A stretch of 64,000 nt of DNA from Bacteroidales bacterium (GTDB lineage: Bacteria; Bacteroidota; Bacteroidia; Bacteroidales; UBA932): NCBI GenBank assembly GCA_009777095.1, contig WRMN01000002.1:62001-126000 (forward strand), written 5' to 3'. The notes beneath the pieces are model-generated. The model was given only the letters and a program-made list of their open reading frames with translations, had not been told where the DNA came from and made no database searches. Shown here in pieces: positions 1 through 9,270 of the stretch. The translations under genes and the position numbers were made by a program. How positions within the stretch are numbered: the stretch's first letter is position 1; the number at the start of each line of letters is the position of its first letter.

Positions 1-2120
1 TTAAACAAATTAAGGTCTAAGCCGATATTGATAGAGCTTGTGCCTTCCCATTTTACATCAGGATTGGCGGTATTAGCGCTCAACATGCCTGTGCCCCAAA
101 TGGTAGGAACGGAGGCCATAATTGAGGTATAAGCATTGTTCGGAATGTTTTGATTACTTGCGAAACCCCAACCGGTACGAAGTTTAAGGTTGTTGATCCA
201 ACTGAAAGCCTCTGCATCTTTGAAGAAACTTTCGTTGGAAATTTTCCAAGCTAAGGCGGCAGAGGGGAACAGTGCCCATCGGTTCCTTTTATCGAATTTT
301 GAAGTACCGTCATAACGAAGAGTAGCGGTTAACAGATAGCGGTCGTTGTAGGAGTAAAAAGTTCTTCCGAAGAACGACAATAGTCTGCTATCTCCGCTAT
401 TACCGCTATTCATTGCCGTAGTAGCATCGCCGGCATCTAAGTCGGTAGCGCCATTGGTCAGGAAGCCTGAGCGATAGCCGGAAAGGTATTCCCAGCGGCT
501 ATCCGACATTTCCTGTCCGACCATAGCGCTGATATTATGTTTTTCGGCAAGTGTTATATTGTAGGTCAACACATTACGCCAAGACCAATATACGTTGTAT
601 GATTTGGTACGGCTTGATTCCCGCACGTCATTGTGAATAGCGCCAAAGGTATAAGAAGGCGTAAAGCGGTAAGTATTGTTCATACCGATATTTGTAGAAA
701 ATTCAGTACGCAGGCTGAGTCCCTCAATAAATTTAAAATCAAGGTATATATTACCACGAACATTACTAACTTCGGCATCGTTTTGCTTCAATTGGGCTAA
801 ACCTACAGGGTTTGATTGTACAAATTCATCTGTATCGGGGCCACCGTAGCTGCCGTCCGGATTACGGGCGGCTACATTGGGTGTTTGTTGTAGCGCTATG
901 TTAATTAAGTCGTTATCGGATACCGTAATGTTTTGCTGAGTATTACTCAAGGCAAAACTAACGCCCATATTCAGCCAAGGCTTTACTTCTCCGTCTATGG
1001 AGCCATTAAGGTTCAAGCGTTTAAAACCGGAGCCCAAGGCTATACCATTCTGGTCAAGGAAGCCGCCGCCCACCGCATACACCATTTTATCACTACCTCC
1101 CGATATGGAAAGGTTATGGCTTTGCATGAAAGCAGGGTTAAACAGTTCGGCTTGCCAATCGGTACCTTCGCCCAGCAAGTCAGGGCGCACAAAATTATCG
1201 TCCATGGGGTATCCCATGATAGTGCATCTTTCGTTCTTATGGTAAGCATATTCCCGAAGATTAAGCAGGTCGAGCTTTTTGGGCATCACCTGTACGCCGA
1301 GATAGCCGTCATAGTTAATACGTGCAGCTCCTTTTTCACCCCGTTTAGTAGTAATAATGATGACTCCGTTAGCGCCGCGAGAACCATAGATAGCTGTAGC
1401 AGATACATCTTTCAAGATGTCCATAGACACAATGTCGGAAGGATTGATAGACGACAAGACGTTACTGGTATTAGAACCCGTAGAGCCATCAATCACCACG
1501 CCATCAATCACAAAGAAAGGCTCATTGGAGGCATTCAGGGAGTTGATACCACGTATGCGGATAGACGAGCTGCCACCCGGAATACCTGAGTTTTGGGCTA
1601 CTTGCACCCCTGCGGCGCGGCCTAACAGTACCTGATCAAGCGAAGTAGATACCGATTGGGCGATAGCATTAGCCGATACGGAAACTACCGAGCCGGTGAG
1701 ATCGCTACGTCTCATTTGTCCGTAGCCTACTACCACTACTTCGGCCAGCAAATGCGCGTCCGGCTCCATGGTAACGTCAATCCGTGTTCGGTTGTTCACA
1801 GGTTCTTCCTTGGTAATCATGCCCAAGAAAGAAAACACCAACACAGCATCGGACGCTGCATTAATAGTATAAGCGCCGTCAGCATCGGTGAAGGCGGCAA
1901 TTTTTGTTCCCTTTACCACAATACTCACGCCTACCGCCGATTCATTGACATTGTCAACCACCTTACCGGTAATAATAATGGTATTTTGCGCCAGAAGCGA
2001 AAAGGGACATAAAAGCAATAACAAGACAAGCAACAACATTTGCCGCATAACGGACAAATGCCCTGATACAGAGCGCTGTTCCTTACTGTTTTGCATTCGG
2101 ATAAATAATTTTCTGTACAT
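1..2120 (-). CDS. SusC/RagA-family TonB-linked outer-membrane protein, partial
   Basis: I translated the minus strand directly; the frame is open from an ATG at 2118-2120 to the window edge, so about 706 N-terminal residues are present and the C-terminal barrel strands are missing. After a signal peptide ending in LLAQN comes a carboxypeptidase-D-regulatory-like beta-sandwich domain (ITGKVVDN... VVVKG-type strands), then the TonB-box-like EVVVVGYGQ. A plug domain follows with VAQNSGIPGGSSSIRIRG, FFVIDGVV and AIYGSRGANGVIIITTKRG, which are SusC hallmarks, and then beta-barrel sequence starting near DKMVYAVGGG. By family knowledge it imports oligosaccharides with a SusD partner, presumably encoded to the left. 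It diverges from the hybrid regulator and belongs to the xylan locus by position; the substrate is inferred from neighbours. Alternative starts at 2096 and 2048 are in frame. Confidence 0.95.
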   Translation of the reverse strand, partial: MYRKLFIRMQNSKEQRSVSGHLSVMRQMLLLVLLLLLCPFSLLAQNTIIITGKVVDNVNESAVGVSIVVKGTKIAAFTDADGAYTINAASDAVLVFSFLGMITKEEPVNNRTRIDVTMEPDAHLLAEVVVVGYGQMRRSDLTGSVVSVSANAIAQSVSTSLDQVLLGRAAGVQVAQNSGIPGGSSSIRIRGINSLNASNEPFFVIDGVVIDGSTGSNTSNVLSSINPSDIVSMDILKDVSATAIYGSRGANGVIIITTKRGEKGAARINYDGYLGVQVMPKKLDLLNLREYAYHKNERCTIMGYPMDDNFVRPDLLGEGTDWQAELFNPAFMQSHNLSISGGSDKMVYAVGGGFLDQNGIALGSGFKRLNLNGSIDGEVKPWLNMGVSFALSNTQQNITVSDNDLINIALQQTPNVAARNPDGSYGGPDTDEFVQSNPVGLAQLKQNDAEVSNVRGNIYLDFKFIEGLSLRTEFSTNIGMNNTYRFTPSYTFGAIHNDVRESSRTKSYNVYWSWRNVLTYNITLAEKHNISAMVGQEMSDSRWEYLSGYRSGFLTNGATDLDAGDATTAMNSGNSGDSRLLSFFGRTFYSYNDRYLLTATLRYDGTSKFDKRNRWALFPSAALAWKISNESFFKDAEAFSWINNLKLRTGWGFASNQNIPNNAYTSIMASVPTIWGTGMLSANTANPDVKWEGTSSINIGLDLNLF

Positions 2121-2171
2121 AGGTATTTTTAAAAAGTTAATAATGTTTAAGCATAATGTTTCAATTTAAGA

Positions 2172-2179
2172 CAAAGGTA
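2172..2179 (-). promoter_or_regulatory. -7 promoter box for the SusC gene
   Basis: The minus strand reads TACCTTTG, matching the Bacteroidetes -7 consensus TAnnTTTG. It lies 52 bases upstream of the ATG at 2120, giving a predicted leader of roughly 45 nt. I see no clear TTTG -33 box. Confidence 0.6.
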
Positions 2180-2207
2180 TTTCGTTTATATCATTTATTC
2201 ATGCGAT

Positions 2208-2284
2208 AAATGTAACATAAGACTATGAAATCGCAACATACACACTTAAAAAGTGTAGCAATGTTTTACATGCCTGTTACATTT
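2208..2284. promoter_or_regulatory. Nested inverted repeats in the SusC/HTCS intergenic region, possible regulator site
   Basis: A 10-bp inverted repeat, AAATGTAACA at 2208-2217 and TGTTACATTT at 2275-2284, encloses a second hairpin, ACACTT at 2242-2247 and AAGTGT at 2251-2256. They sit just upstream of the SusC -7 box. Hybrid two-component AraC-type regulators bind upstream of susC-like genes, so this is a plausible binding region, but that is inference from position. The rest of the 2121-2459 intergenic stretch shows only the two promoter boxes. Confidence 0.35.
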
Positions 2285-2436
2285 TTGCGGCATTCGTAAA
2301 TATACCAAGACAAAAATGGTTTTCTCCGATAATGCCGTCGCCTTAAAATTTGTCTATCTGGCAATTAGAAATATTGAAAAGAAATGGACAGTGCCCATTC
2401 GTAATCGGGGGATACTGTCTTTAATCAATTTATGAT

Positions 2437-2444
2437 TATCTTTG
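2437..2444 (+). promoter_or_regulatory. -7 promoter box for the hybrid two-component regulator
   Basis: TATCTTTG matches TAnnTTTG. It overlaps an upstream in-frame TTG at 2442, so that TTG is unlikely to be translated. The ATG at 2460 is then the first good start, with a leader of about 9 nt. Confidence 0.55.
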
Positions 2445-2459
2445 ACCAAAATTAAAGCT

Positions 2460-5400
2460 ATGAATCAGTACATCGCAAAATACCCATTTACACAAAATTC
2501 TTCACAGGCTCTCAAAGCAGTTTCTAAGTACTTGAATATCAGCATGCTCTTCACTCTTACTGTCTTTCTTCTTTTTTCCATGTTATTAAGCAGCAGTCTT
2601 TCTGCGCAAACAAGCCAATATTATGCTACGGAAAATGATTTATCCAGCAATTTGATTAATTGTATTTATCAGGATAAAAAAGGATTTGTGTGGATTGCTA
2701 CCGAGTATGGGCTGAATCGTTTTGACGGAATGAAGTTTAAGCTATACAAGCATATTAATAACGATTCTACTTCATTAAAAGACAACTATGTACGTACAAT
2801 ATTCGAGACTTCGGACGGACGACTTTTAGTAGGAACCATTAAGGGACTCATTCAATATTGTTGGGAAAGCAATGCCTTTAAGTCTGTTACACTAATTCAA
2901 GATAAGGAGCATATAGAAGCGCACGTTACAGGCATCATCGAACTCAACAATGGCGACTGTTGGATTACTACTTCCGGTAAAGGATTATTTACTTTAAAAT
3001 TAAGAGAATATGCCGCTTACTATGACGCCGAAACTTCATTAAAATTAAGCAGCAACTATTTAAATTCCATATACAAAGATTCCAACGGCAGTATCTGGAT
3101 TGGCTCCGAAAATAACGGATTAAATTGTTATAACCTGCGCAGTAAAGAGATTAAAATATTTCGTCCACCCGTAATTTCAAGTGATAACATATCGTCTATA
3201 GTAGAAGACCGAAACGGCAACCTCTTTGTAGGTACGCTTACCAAAGGACTTAACAGGTATGATCGGGAAAAAGAATGTTTTATTCCTGTAAAAGGTGAAG
3301 ACAAAACCACGCAACTAATCTATACCTTACTGGTAAACAGCGATAATCAATTGTTAATTGGCACCGATGGGCAGGGATTGAAGGTGTATAACGAGGAGAA
3401 GGACGAGATGGAAAACTTTGAGGTCAATGCCGTATCGTTCGACTTCAATAAGAGCAAGATACATGCTATTTTAGAGGATCATAACGGCGGCATTTGGCTG
3501 GGAATGTTTCAAAAAGGCGTGGTATATGTTCCCAAGATAAGGAATAAGTTTGATTATTACGGTTATAAGTCTGCTAAACACAATATTATCGGCTCCTGCT
3601 GCGTAATGTCGCTGTGTAAAGACCGCAACAATATCTTATGGGTAGCTACCGATAACGACGGTATCTACGGAGTAGATGAATCGGACAATAGCGCTGTTCA
3701 TTTTAAGCAGACTGCTTCGCCGTTATCTGTTCCCGACATTATACTCTCGGTTTTTGAAGATTCCCGTCGAAATCTATGGATAGGTTCCTACTTTAAAGGA
3801 TTAGCCAAAATGGATTCAAAAACAGGTAAATGTCAATATATCAATGAATTAGTTAATGAAAAAGTATATTATATTACAGAAGATAAACAGGGAGGGCTGT
3901 TAATCGGTACTTTCGGGTCCGGACTTTTTATAATGGATACCTATAGCGGCGAGTTGACACACTATGAATCGTCGAAACGTGAAGAAGGCGACTTTTCAGT
4001 CGATGAGTTAAGCAACGACTGGATTAATTATATATTATGCGACAGCGATGGCCTTATTTGGATCGGACATTATAAGGGTTTGAGTTGTTTTGATCCTATA
4101 AAAAAGACCTTTATCAATTATAATAACACGAACAATCTCTTGCCCGGTCACATTGTAAGCGCTTTATGCGAAGATAGCAAGGGAGGCATCTGGATAGGCA
4201 CGACCATGAGCCTTTACCGTTTCGATAAAAAGAACGGTACCTTTGAAGAATTTCCAACCCAAAACAGTCCGGCAGGCAACATGATTAGCGGCATCATTGA
4301 AGATAATGACGGCTATTTATGGATCAGCACCTATCGGGGGATTTACAAGTTGAATCCCGCTACCCGCAGTTTTTCTCATTATTATGCCGGAGACGGATTA
4401 CAGGGTAACGAGTTTACACGCGGCGCACTGTTCAAAGATAAGCATGGTAAATTATACTTCGGCGGAACCAACGGCGTTACTAATTTTTATCCACGCGACA
4501 TTACTGATAATAAACAAGCTAATCAAATACACCTTACCGGATTTTATATCTTCAACCAGCCTGTTAATCAAGGCGATCGTTCGGGGCGCCATGAAATTGT
4601 ATCCTCATCGGTATTCGATGCGGAACTTTTCCAGTTAAGCCATAAAGACAATACTTTTACCATTGAATTTTCAACCCTTGATTTCGTCAATCCCGAGCAA
4701 ATCATTTATGCTTATAAGATGGAGGGGCTGAATGCCGATTGGACTTCCACGCAGCCCGGCGTAAACCAAATCACTTACAATAACTTACCTCCTGGAGATT
4801 ATGTGTTTTCCGTAAAATTATATGACGATCCCGATTCCGAAAAGAAAATTCGCATACATATTGACAGGCCATGGTATCAAAGTTGGTGGGCTATGCTTAT
4901 TTACCTGCTTGCGGCGCTAATCCTCATAGCCGGCATCATAAGTTTTATTTATTCAAAAATATATTATCGGCAGGAACTGTTAAAGAAAGAGCATGTACAG
5001 GCCATTAATGAAGCCAAATTACAATTCTTTATTAATATATCCCATGAAATACGTACTCCAATGACATTGATCATCAACCCATTGGAAAAACTTATTGCAA
5101 GTAAAACCGATAGCAGCAATCATCAGGCATATTTGATTATGTATCGCAATGCGCAGCGCATTCTTCGTTTAATCAATCAATTAATGGATATTCGCAAGAT
5201 TGATAAGGGCTTAATGAAAATCAATTGCCGCGAAACCGATATGGTGGGTTTTATTGAAGACCTGATGCGTACCTTTGATTACTCGGCGCGGCAAAAGAAT
5301 ATAGATTTCGTTTTTGAACATGATATGGAGCGCCTGCAAGTCTGGGTTGACCTGAATAATTTCGACAAGGTAATGCTTAACGTGCTGTCCAACGCTTTCA

Positions 5401-6620
5401 AATTTACCCCCAATAACGGCAAAATCATTGTACGGCTATCTACGGGCAAGGACGATAAACGTTTGTCTGTTAATAATTATTTCGAAATCAAGGTGATTGA
5501 TAACGGTATCGGAGTAGATGTCAATAATATTGAACGTATTTTTGACCGATTTTATCAGATTGATAATATTGCCCAAAAGGACGTACAGGGTACAGGAGTG
5601 GGGCTGCACTTATCGCGCCAATTGGTAGAACTGCATCACGGTATTATTTATGCAGAAAAGCGCGATGACCATGCTCAAGGCATACAGTTTGTCATTCGCC
5701 TGCCGATGGGCTATACCCACCTGCTTGAAGAAGAATTGGAAACATCTGAAGCCGCCGTACAACGCGTAGCCATGTATTACGACAGCGATCGGACAGGCTT
5801 AGCCTACGAAGTTACGGAATCCGAAGAGCTTCCGACCCTTGTTAAATCCAAAACAAAATACAAGGTATTGGTAGTGGAAGACGAAGATGAGTTGCGCCAT
5901 TTTATCCAAAGCGAATTGTCGCCATTTTATAAGGTAAAGGCTTGCAGCGATGGTAAGGAAGCGCTGGATTTGGTGTTGAAAAACAATTTTGACGCCATTG
6001 TCAGCGATATTATGATGCCGGTGATGGACGGAATAACCCTTACTCGCAAAATCAAGCAAAACATCAATATTAACCATACGCCGGTGATACTTTTATCGGC
6101 GAGAACACAAATAGAAGATCATATAGAGGGTTTGGGCATAGGAGCCGATGCATACTTAGACAAGCCCTTCCGTACCGACATATTGGTGCAGACCATCAAT
6201 AACCTTATTGCTAATCGTGAAATTCTGCGGACAAAATTCTGCGGACATCAGGAATATGACGACAAAATTACCCCGGTGCAACTCAAGTCATCAGATGAAT
6301 TACTAATGAACAGGGTGCTGAAAATAATTAACGAGCAGCTTGCTAATCCTAAATTAAATGTTGAACTTCTTGCTTCAAATGTTGGTTTAAGTCGCGTACA
6401 TTTACACCGCAAACTGAAGGAACTGACCAACCAAAACGCACGCAATTTTATACGCGGTATAAGGTTAAAACAAGCAGCCTTATTGTTGTCGGAGAAAAAA
6501 TTCACAGTATCAGACGTCGCCTACGCCACCGGATTTAACAGTATTCCGCATTTTTCAGCCTCGTTCAAGGAATTTTACGGCATGTCGCCGACAGAGTACG
6601 TGGAGAAGATAAATCAATAA
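2460..6620 (+). CDS. Hybrid two-component system sensor/response regulator (HTCS)
   Basis: A 1386-residue one-protein sensor and regulator. In order: an N-terminal hydrophobic signal segment (residues about 28-50), about 700 residues of two-component-regulator propeller repeats (recurring NLWIG/GIWIGT-type blades), a Y_Y_Y domain (residues about 720-800, PGDYVFSVK), one membrane helix (about 806-830, WWAMLIYLLAALI), a histidine kinase with phospho-acceptor His862 in FINISHEIRTP, an ATPase with NVLSNAFKFTP (about 973), a receiver domain with Asp1183 in IVSDIMMPVMDG, and a C-terminal AraC helix-turn-helix (about 1300-1384). The length and order match the Bacteroidetes HTCS family, which sense polysaccharide fragments in the periplasm and switch on utilisation loci. 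It diverges from the susC-like gene and lies in the same direction as the xylan genes, from which it is now separated by a 7.5-kb accessory island. The ligand is inferred to be a xylan oligosaccharide. Confidence 0.95.
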   Translation: MNQYIAKYPFTQNSSQALKAVSKYLNISMLFTLTVFLLFSMLLSSSLSAQTSQYYATENDLSSNLINCIYQDKKGFVWIATEYGLNRFDGMKFKLYKHINNDSTSLKDNYVRTIFETSDGRLLVGTIKGLIQYCWESNAFKSVTLIQDKEHIEAHVTGIIELNNGDCWITTSGKGLFTLKLREYAAYYDAETSLKLSSNYLNSIYKDSNGSIWIGSENNGLNCYNLRSKEIKIFRPPVISSDNISSIVEDRNGNLFVGTLTKGLNRYDREKECFIPVKGEDKTTQLIYTLLVNSDNQLLIGTDGQGLKVYNEEKDEMENFEVNAVSFDFNKSKIHAILEDHNGGIWLGMFQKGVVYVPKIRNKFDYYGYKSAKHNIIGSCCVMSLCKDRNNILWVATDNDGIYGVDESDNSAVHFKQTASPLSVPDIILSVFEDSRRNLWIGSYFKGLAKMDSKTGKCQYINELVNEKVYYITEDKQGGLLIGTFGSGLFIMDTYSGELTHYESSKREEGDFSVDELSNDWINYILCDSDGLIWIGHYKGLSCFDPIKKTFINYNNTNNLLPGHIVSALCEDSKGGIWIGTTMSLYRFDKKNGTFEEFPTQNSPAGNMISGIIEDNDGYLWISTYRGIYKLNPATRSFSHYYAGDGLQGNEFTRGALFKDKHGKLYFGGTNGVTNFYPRDITDNKQANQIHLTGFYIFNQPVNQGDRSGRHEIVSSSVFDAELFQLSHKDNTFTIEFSTLDFVNPEQIIYAYKMEGLNADWTSTQPGVNQITYNNLPPGDYVFSVKLYDDPDSEKKIRIHIDRPWYQSWWAMLIYLLAALILIAGIISFIYSKIYYRQELLKKEHVQAINEAKLQFFINISHEIRTPMTLIINPLEKLIASKTDSSNHQAYLIMYRNAQRILRLINQLMDIRKIDKGLMKINCRETDMVGFIEDLMRTFDYSARQKNIDFVFEHDMERLQVWVDLNNFDKVMLNVLSNAFKFTPNNGKIIVRLSTGKDDKRLSVNNYFEIKVIDNGIGVDVNNIERIFDRFYQIDNIAQKDVQGTGVGLHLSRQLVELHHGIIYAEKRDDHAQGIQFVIRLPMGYTHLLEEELETSEAAVQRVAMYYDSDRTGLAYEVTESEELPTLVKSKTKYKVLVVEDEDELRHFIQSELSPFYKVKACSDGKEALDLVLKNNFDAIVSDIMMPVMDGITLTRKIKQNININHTPVILLSARTQIEDHIEGLGIGADAYLDKPFRTDILVQTINNLIANREILRTKFCGHQEYDDKITPVQLKSSDELLMNRVLKIINEQLANPKLNVELLASNVGLSRVHLHRKLKELTNQNARNFIRGIRLKQAALLLSEKKFTVSDVAYATGFNSIPHFSASFKEFYGMSPTEYVEKINQ

Positions 6621-6697
6621 CGCAGCAGTTGTGTGCAAGTCGAGCGACAGTGCGTGCGGACAGCAGCCGCGCCAGAAAATAAGGTTGAAAGCGAAGC

Positions 6698-6746
6698 GCA
6701 ATTTGACAGATTAAATATTAATTTTGCAAAAAATTTGAAGCAATGA
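6698..6746 (+). repeat. Leader repeat copy 1 (promoter-containing)
   Basis: A stretch of about 49 bp beginning GCAATTTGACAG and ending at GAAGCAATGA is essentially identical to 7648-7696 and similar to 10720-10770. It contains TAATTTTG (6719-6726), a match to the TAnnTTTG -7 box. The ATG it supplies at 6743 here opens only an eight-codon frame that stops at the ATGA where the next gene begins. Confidence 0.75.
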
Positions 6747-6769
6747 AACAAACGATAAAAAAATATTGA

Positions 6770-7567
6770 ATGAGAAAAACGCTAATCATATTATGTGCGA
6801 TTGTATTTGTTGGGATTTCCTGTAAAAATAAGACAGAAAAAGGACAGCAAGCAACAATTCAAGCGAATGATTTTCGCGAAAAAGCGGAGCAAGGCGATAA
6901 AGATGCACAATTTGACTTGGGGCGTTGTTATCATAGTGGTATGGGAGTGGAGAAAAATTATGAGCAAGCAGTACATTGGTTTCACAAATCAGCTGAGCAA
7001 GGAAATGCAAGGGCGCAAGTTCTTATGGGACATTGTTATCTTTATGGCGAGGGTGTAGGGAAAGACGAGGAGCAATCTACATATTGGTTTCGCAAAGCAG
7101 CGGAACAAGAAGACAAATACGCTCAACGCATTTTGGGAAATTTCTACTATAACGGCAGAGGAGGTGTAGATAGAAGCGATGAACAAGCTGTGTTTTGGTA
7201 TCAAAAAGCAGCTAATCAAGGCGACTATGGAGCGCAGTACAATTTGGGACTTTCTTATAGTAGTGGGAGAGGTGTGGATAAAAGTGATGAACAGGCTTTT
7301 TTTTGGTTTCACAAATCAGCAGAACAAGGATTTGCAATAGCACAGCTCGCTTTAGGAGATTTTTACCTTAATGGTTTGGGAGTAGAAAGAAATTATGAGC
7401 AAGCCGCACATTGGTATCGAAAATCGGCAGAACAAGGAAACGCACAAGCACAATGGAATTTAGGAGTTTGTTATGCACAAGGTAAAGGAGTAAAGAAAAA
7501 TCGCCTAAAAGCTCTGAATTGGACTAATAAGGCTAAAGAACATGGATTTTCAGTGCCTAATGAATGA
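6770..7567 (+). CDS. Sel1-repeat lipoprotein
   Basis: 265 residues. The N-terminus MRKTLIILCAIVFVGISC is a lipoprotein signal peptide with Cys18. The remainder is six Sel1-like repeats of about 36 residues, each with the pattern AQ-x-x-LG-x-x-Y-x-x-G-x-GV...A-x-x-W-x-x-K-A-A-E-Q-G, running from about residue 45 to 255. Sel1 repeats form alpha-helical solenoids that bind proteins; the mature protein should be periplasmic or on a membrane surface. It is the first gene of the accessory array and follows leader repeat copy 1. In other bacteria tandem periplasmic Sel1 proteins can be immunity proteins for phospholipase effectors; that role is only a possibility here. Confidence 0.85.
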   Translation: MRKTLIILCAIVFVGISCKNKTEKGQQATIQANDFREKAEQGDKDAQFDLGRCYHSGMGVEKNYEQAVHWFHKSAEQGNARAQVLMGHCYLYGEGVGKDEEQSTYWFRKAAEQEDKYAQRILGNFYYNGRGGVDRSDEQAVFWYQKAANQGDYGAQYNLGLSYSSGRGVDKSDEQAFFWFHKSAEQGFAIAQLALGDFYLNGLGVERNYEQAAHWYRKSAEQGNAQAQWNLGVCYAQGKGVKKNRLKALNWTNKAKEHGFSVPNE

Positions 7568-7579
7568 AAAACGAAAATA

Positions 7580-7750
7580 AAAATGGATAATAATTTGAGT
7601 AGTAGAAATTTGGAAGAGGCACAAGTGGCAAACTTGCGCCTGCGGGTGCAATTTGACAGATTAAATATTAATTTTGCAAAAAATTTGAAGCAATGAGAAA
7701 AATAGCAATCATTTTAATCGTACTTGCATTAATAGCAAGCAGTTGTGGAA
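7580..7750 (+). repeat. Leader/signal-peptide cassette, copy 2
   Basis: This segment holds the MDNNL frame, a GC-rich hairpin (TTGCGCC, loop TGCG, GGTGCAA, 7634-7651), the -7 box TAATTTTG (7669-7676), and the DNA of a lipoprotein signal peptide (7693-7750). It matches 10660-10824 nearly base for base over the MDNNL start, the promoter and the signal peptide. The mature proteins that follow are unrelated. Confidence 0.7.
7583..7696 (+). CDS. Possible 37-residue leader ORF in the repeated cassette
   Basis: An open frame begins MDNNLSSRNLEEAQ and ends INFAKNLKQ; its TGA overlaps the ATG of the next lipoprotein (ATGA). The same frame recurs at 12742-12852 and, fused to a lipoprotein signal peptide, at 10671. 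The start region, MDNNL-x-SRNLE, is kept in all three. Because the stretch also holds a promoter box and is a DNA repeat, frame conservation may be a by-product of recent duplication. Coding status is uncertain. Confidence 0.3.
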   Translation: MDNNLSSRNLEEAQVANLRLRVQFDRLNINFAKNLKQ

Positions 7751-8244
7751 ACAGACAGTCGAAAACGGTAAATGATAATGCCGTAGAAATATCGCACGAA
7801 AACGACAATAATACTCACGAATTGGATAATGGCAGGAATAAGCAAATTTTTTATCGCATATTGGATAATACGATTTACACCTACCAGAAATTTGTCATTG
7901 AAAATCGTGAATTAGTATTGAATTGTTTGGATATGGATTTTTATGGATACCACATTTCAAATATAAAAGAACAAGGGGACACAATTATTACTATGACATT
8001 TGACAAAATAATTGGAGACGTTTATGATTATATTGAAGAAAGAAGATTGATTTTGTATGATAGCCCATTACCCAATCCTATCAAGAAAATGACTTTGCAT
8101 AAAGATAGAAGCACGTTTATTTGGAAAATATTTGAAAACGAGAATAATAAACCCTACAAATTTTTAGTTATAGACAGTATTGATGTGGAAAAATCGGGAT
8201 ATATTTTAGATACAGTCAACCATTGGTTAGATGATATTGAGTAA
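7693..8244 (+). CDS. Lipoprotein of unknown function
   Basis: 183 residues. The signal peptide MRKIAIILIVLALIASSCGN has Cys18 in a clear lipobox. The mature part is acidic and hydrophilic, with an Asn/Asp-rich linker followed by a region containing IFYRILDNTIYTYQKF and a C-terminal DTVNHWLDD. I recognise no domain. Its leader and signal peptide belong to the repeated cassette shared with the genes at 9538 and 10767, while its mature part is unlike theirs. The start is fixed by the ATGA overlap and the promoter box 17 bases upstream. It is followed after 13 bases by another lipoprotein gene. Confidence 0.75.
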   Translation: MRKIAIILIVLALIASSCGNRQSKTVNDNAVEISHENDNNTHELDNGRNKQIFYRILDNTIYTYQKFVIENRELVLNCLDMDFYGYHISNIKEQGDTIITMTFDKIIGDVYDYIEERRLILYDSPLPNPIKKMTLHKDRSTFIWKIFENENNKPYKFLVIDSIDVEKSGYILDTVNHWLDDIE

Positions 8245-8257
8245 AAAAACAAACATA

Positions 8258-8710
8258 ATGAAAACGATAAACATAAAAAAATTCCTAATCGGTTGTTTGG
8301 CAACAATACTATTATTTGCGAGTTGCTGTACGGGTAAAAAAACGCCCGAAAACACATTGGCAGTTTTTGAAATAGACGGCGAAATCAATTATTTACAATA
8401 TGTTGAATTAGATAACGAGATAGAGCCGACAGCAAACGGCGATTTTTATCTTAATTATTCATTTATTTGGGGTAATTATCCAAGATGCTATAATGCGGGT
8501 AGTGCTATTTTACATATAATTCCCGAAGATAATATGTATAAAATAGAAACACAATACATATCGGGAGGCACGTATAAGAAAGACAAACCTGTTGAAACGG
8601 ATTGGGGAACAGGCGAATTTCAATTTGTCGGCTATTCAACCGATGAAAACCTGTTAGAAGCAAAAATACTTGAATATTATTTGGAAAATAAAGAGAAAAC
8701 GGAAAAATAA
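8258..8710 (+). CDS. Small lipoprotein of unknown function
   Basis: 150 residues from the ATG at 8258, chosen because it places a lipoprotein signal peptide (MKTINIKKFLIGCLATILLF then ASCC) at the N-terminus; an in-frame ATG at 8231 overlaps the preceding gene and would put charged residues before it. The mature region has no motif I recognise and contains aromatic-rich segments such as LNYSFIWGNYPRC. It lies between two other array genes on the same strand with short gaps, suggesting one transcript. Confidence 0.7.
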   Translation: MKTINIKKFLIGCLATILLFASCCTGKKTPENTLAVFEIDGEINYLQYVELDNEIEPTANGDFYLNYSFIWGNYPRCYNAGSAILHIIPEDNMYKIETQYISGGTYKKDKPVETDWGTGEFQFVGYSTDENLLEAKILEYYLENKEKTEK

Positions 8711-8717
8711 ACTCACA

Positions 8718-9248
8718 ATGAATAAAACACTAATCCTCTTAACCCTTTGCATTATGGCAAGTATGACAAGTTTCGCACAAAGCGAACTAAAAGAAACGTG
8801 GCATATATCACCTCAACTACTTTTTGATAAACAAACCGAAATCATATATTTGACCTATGAAGATTGGATAAGTACAGAGTGTTGTAACAAATTCGGTTCA
8901 GGTGAGGATTTTTATTTTTACAGCGACAGCACATTCAGAATTCGCTCTTGGCGGTATGGACCAAGTATGGGATTACAAGAAAAAACAGTAACAGGAAAAT
9001 ATCTCTACACCTCTGAAAATGAAATCACGCTCACGATTGCACAACCTGAACGTGAAACTTTGCAAGCCCATTTATTTCTCTCATATTCGGAAATATTTTT
9101 AGACATAATCGCCCAAAATGACAATAAAATAAGAGTTGATATGTATGCTTATGAAAAGAAAGGTAAAAAAAATAAAAAAATATCATTAAAACAACTAACC
9201 TTTGTACGAGTATTAACCGCCGAAGACGAGGAAAAAATGAAAAAATGA
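8718..9248 (+). CDS. Secreted protein of unknown function
   Basis: 176 residues. The start at 8718 is chosen over an upstream in-frame ATG at 8670 because MNKTLILLTLCIMASMTSFAQ is a good type I signal peptide ending at AQ. The mature part is soluble with a lysine-rich C-terminus (KKGKKNKKISLK). The signal peptide resembles that of the gene at 11845; both share DNA coding LCIMAS, so a second secretion leader may be reused in this array. The bases just before the start (GAAAAATAAACTCACAATG) recur almost exactly before the GH43 gene at 14158. Function unknown. Confidence 0.7.
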   Translation: MNKTLILLTLCIMASMTSFAQSELKETWHISPQLLFDKQTEIIYLTYEDWISTECCNKFGSGEDFYFYSDSTFRIRSWRYGPSMGLQEKTVTGKYLYTSENEITLTIAQPERETLQAHLFLSYSEIFLDIIAQNDNKIRVDMYAYEKKGKKNKKISLKQLTFVRVLTAEDEEKMKK

Positions 9249-9270
9249 ATAACAAGAAAATAAATAGACA

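Noticed and set aside
2442-2459. TTG start adding six residues to the hybrid regulator
   Set aside because: The TTG overlaps the TATCTTTG promoter box, so it would lie before the transcription start.
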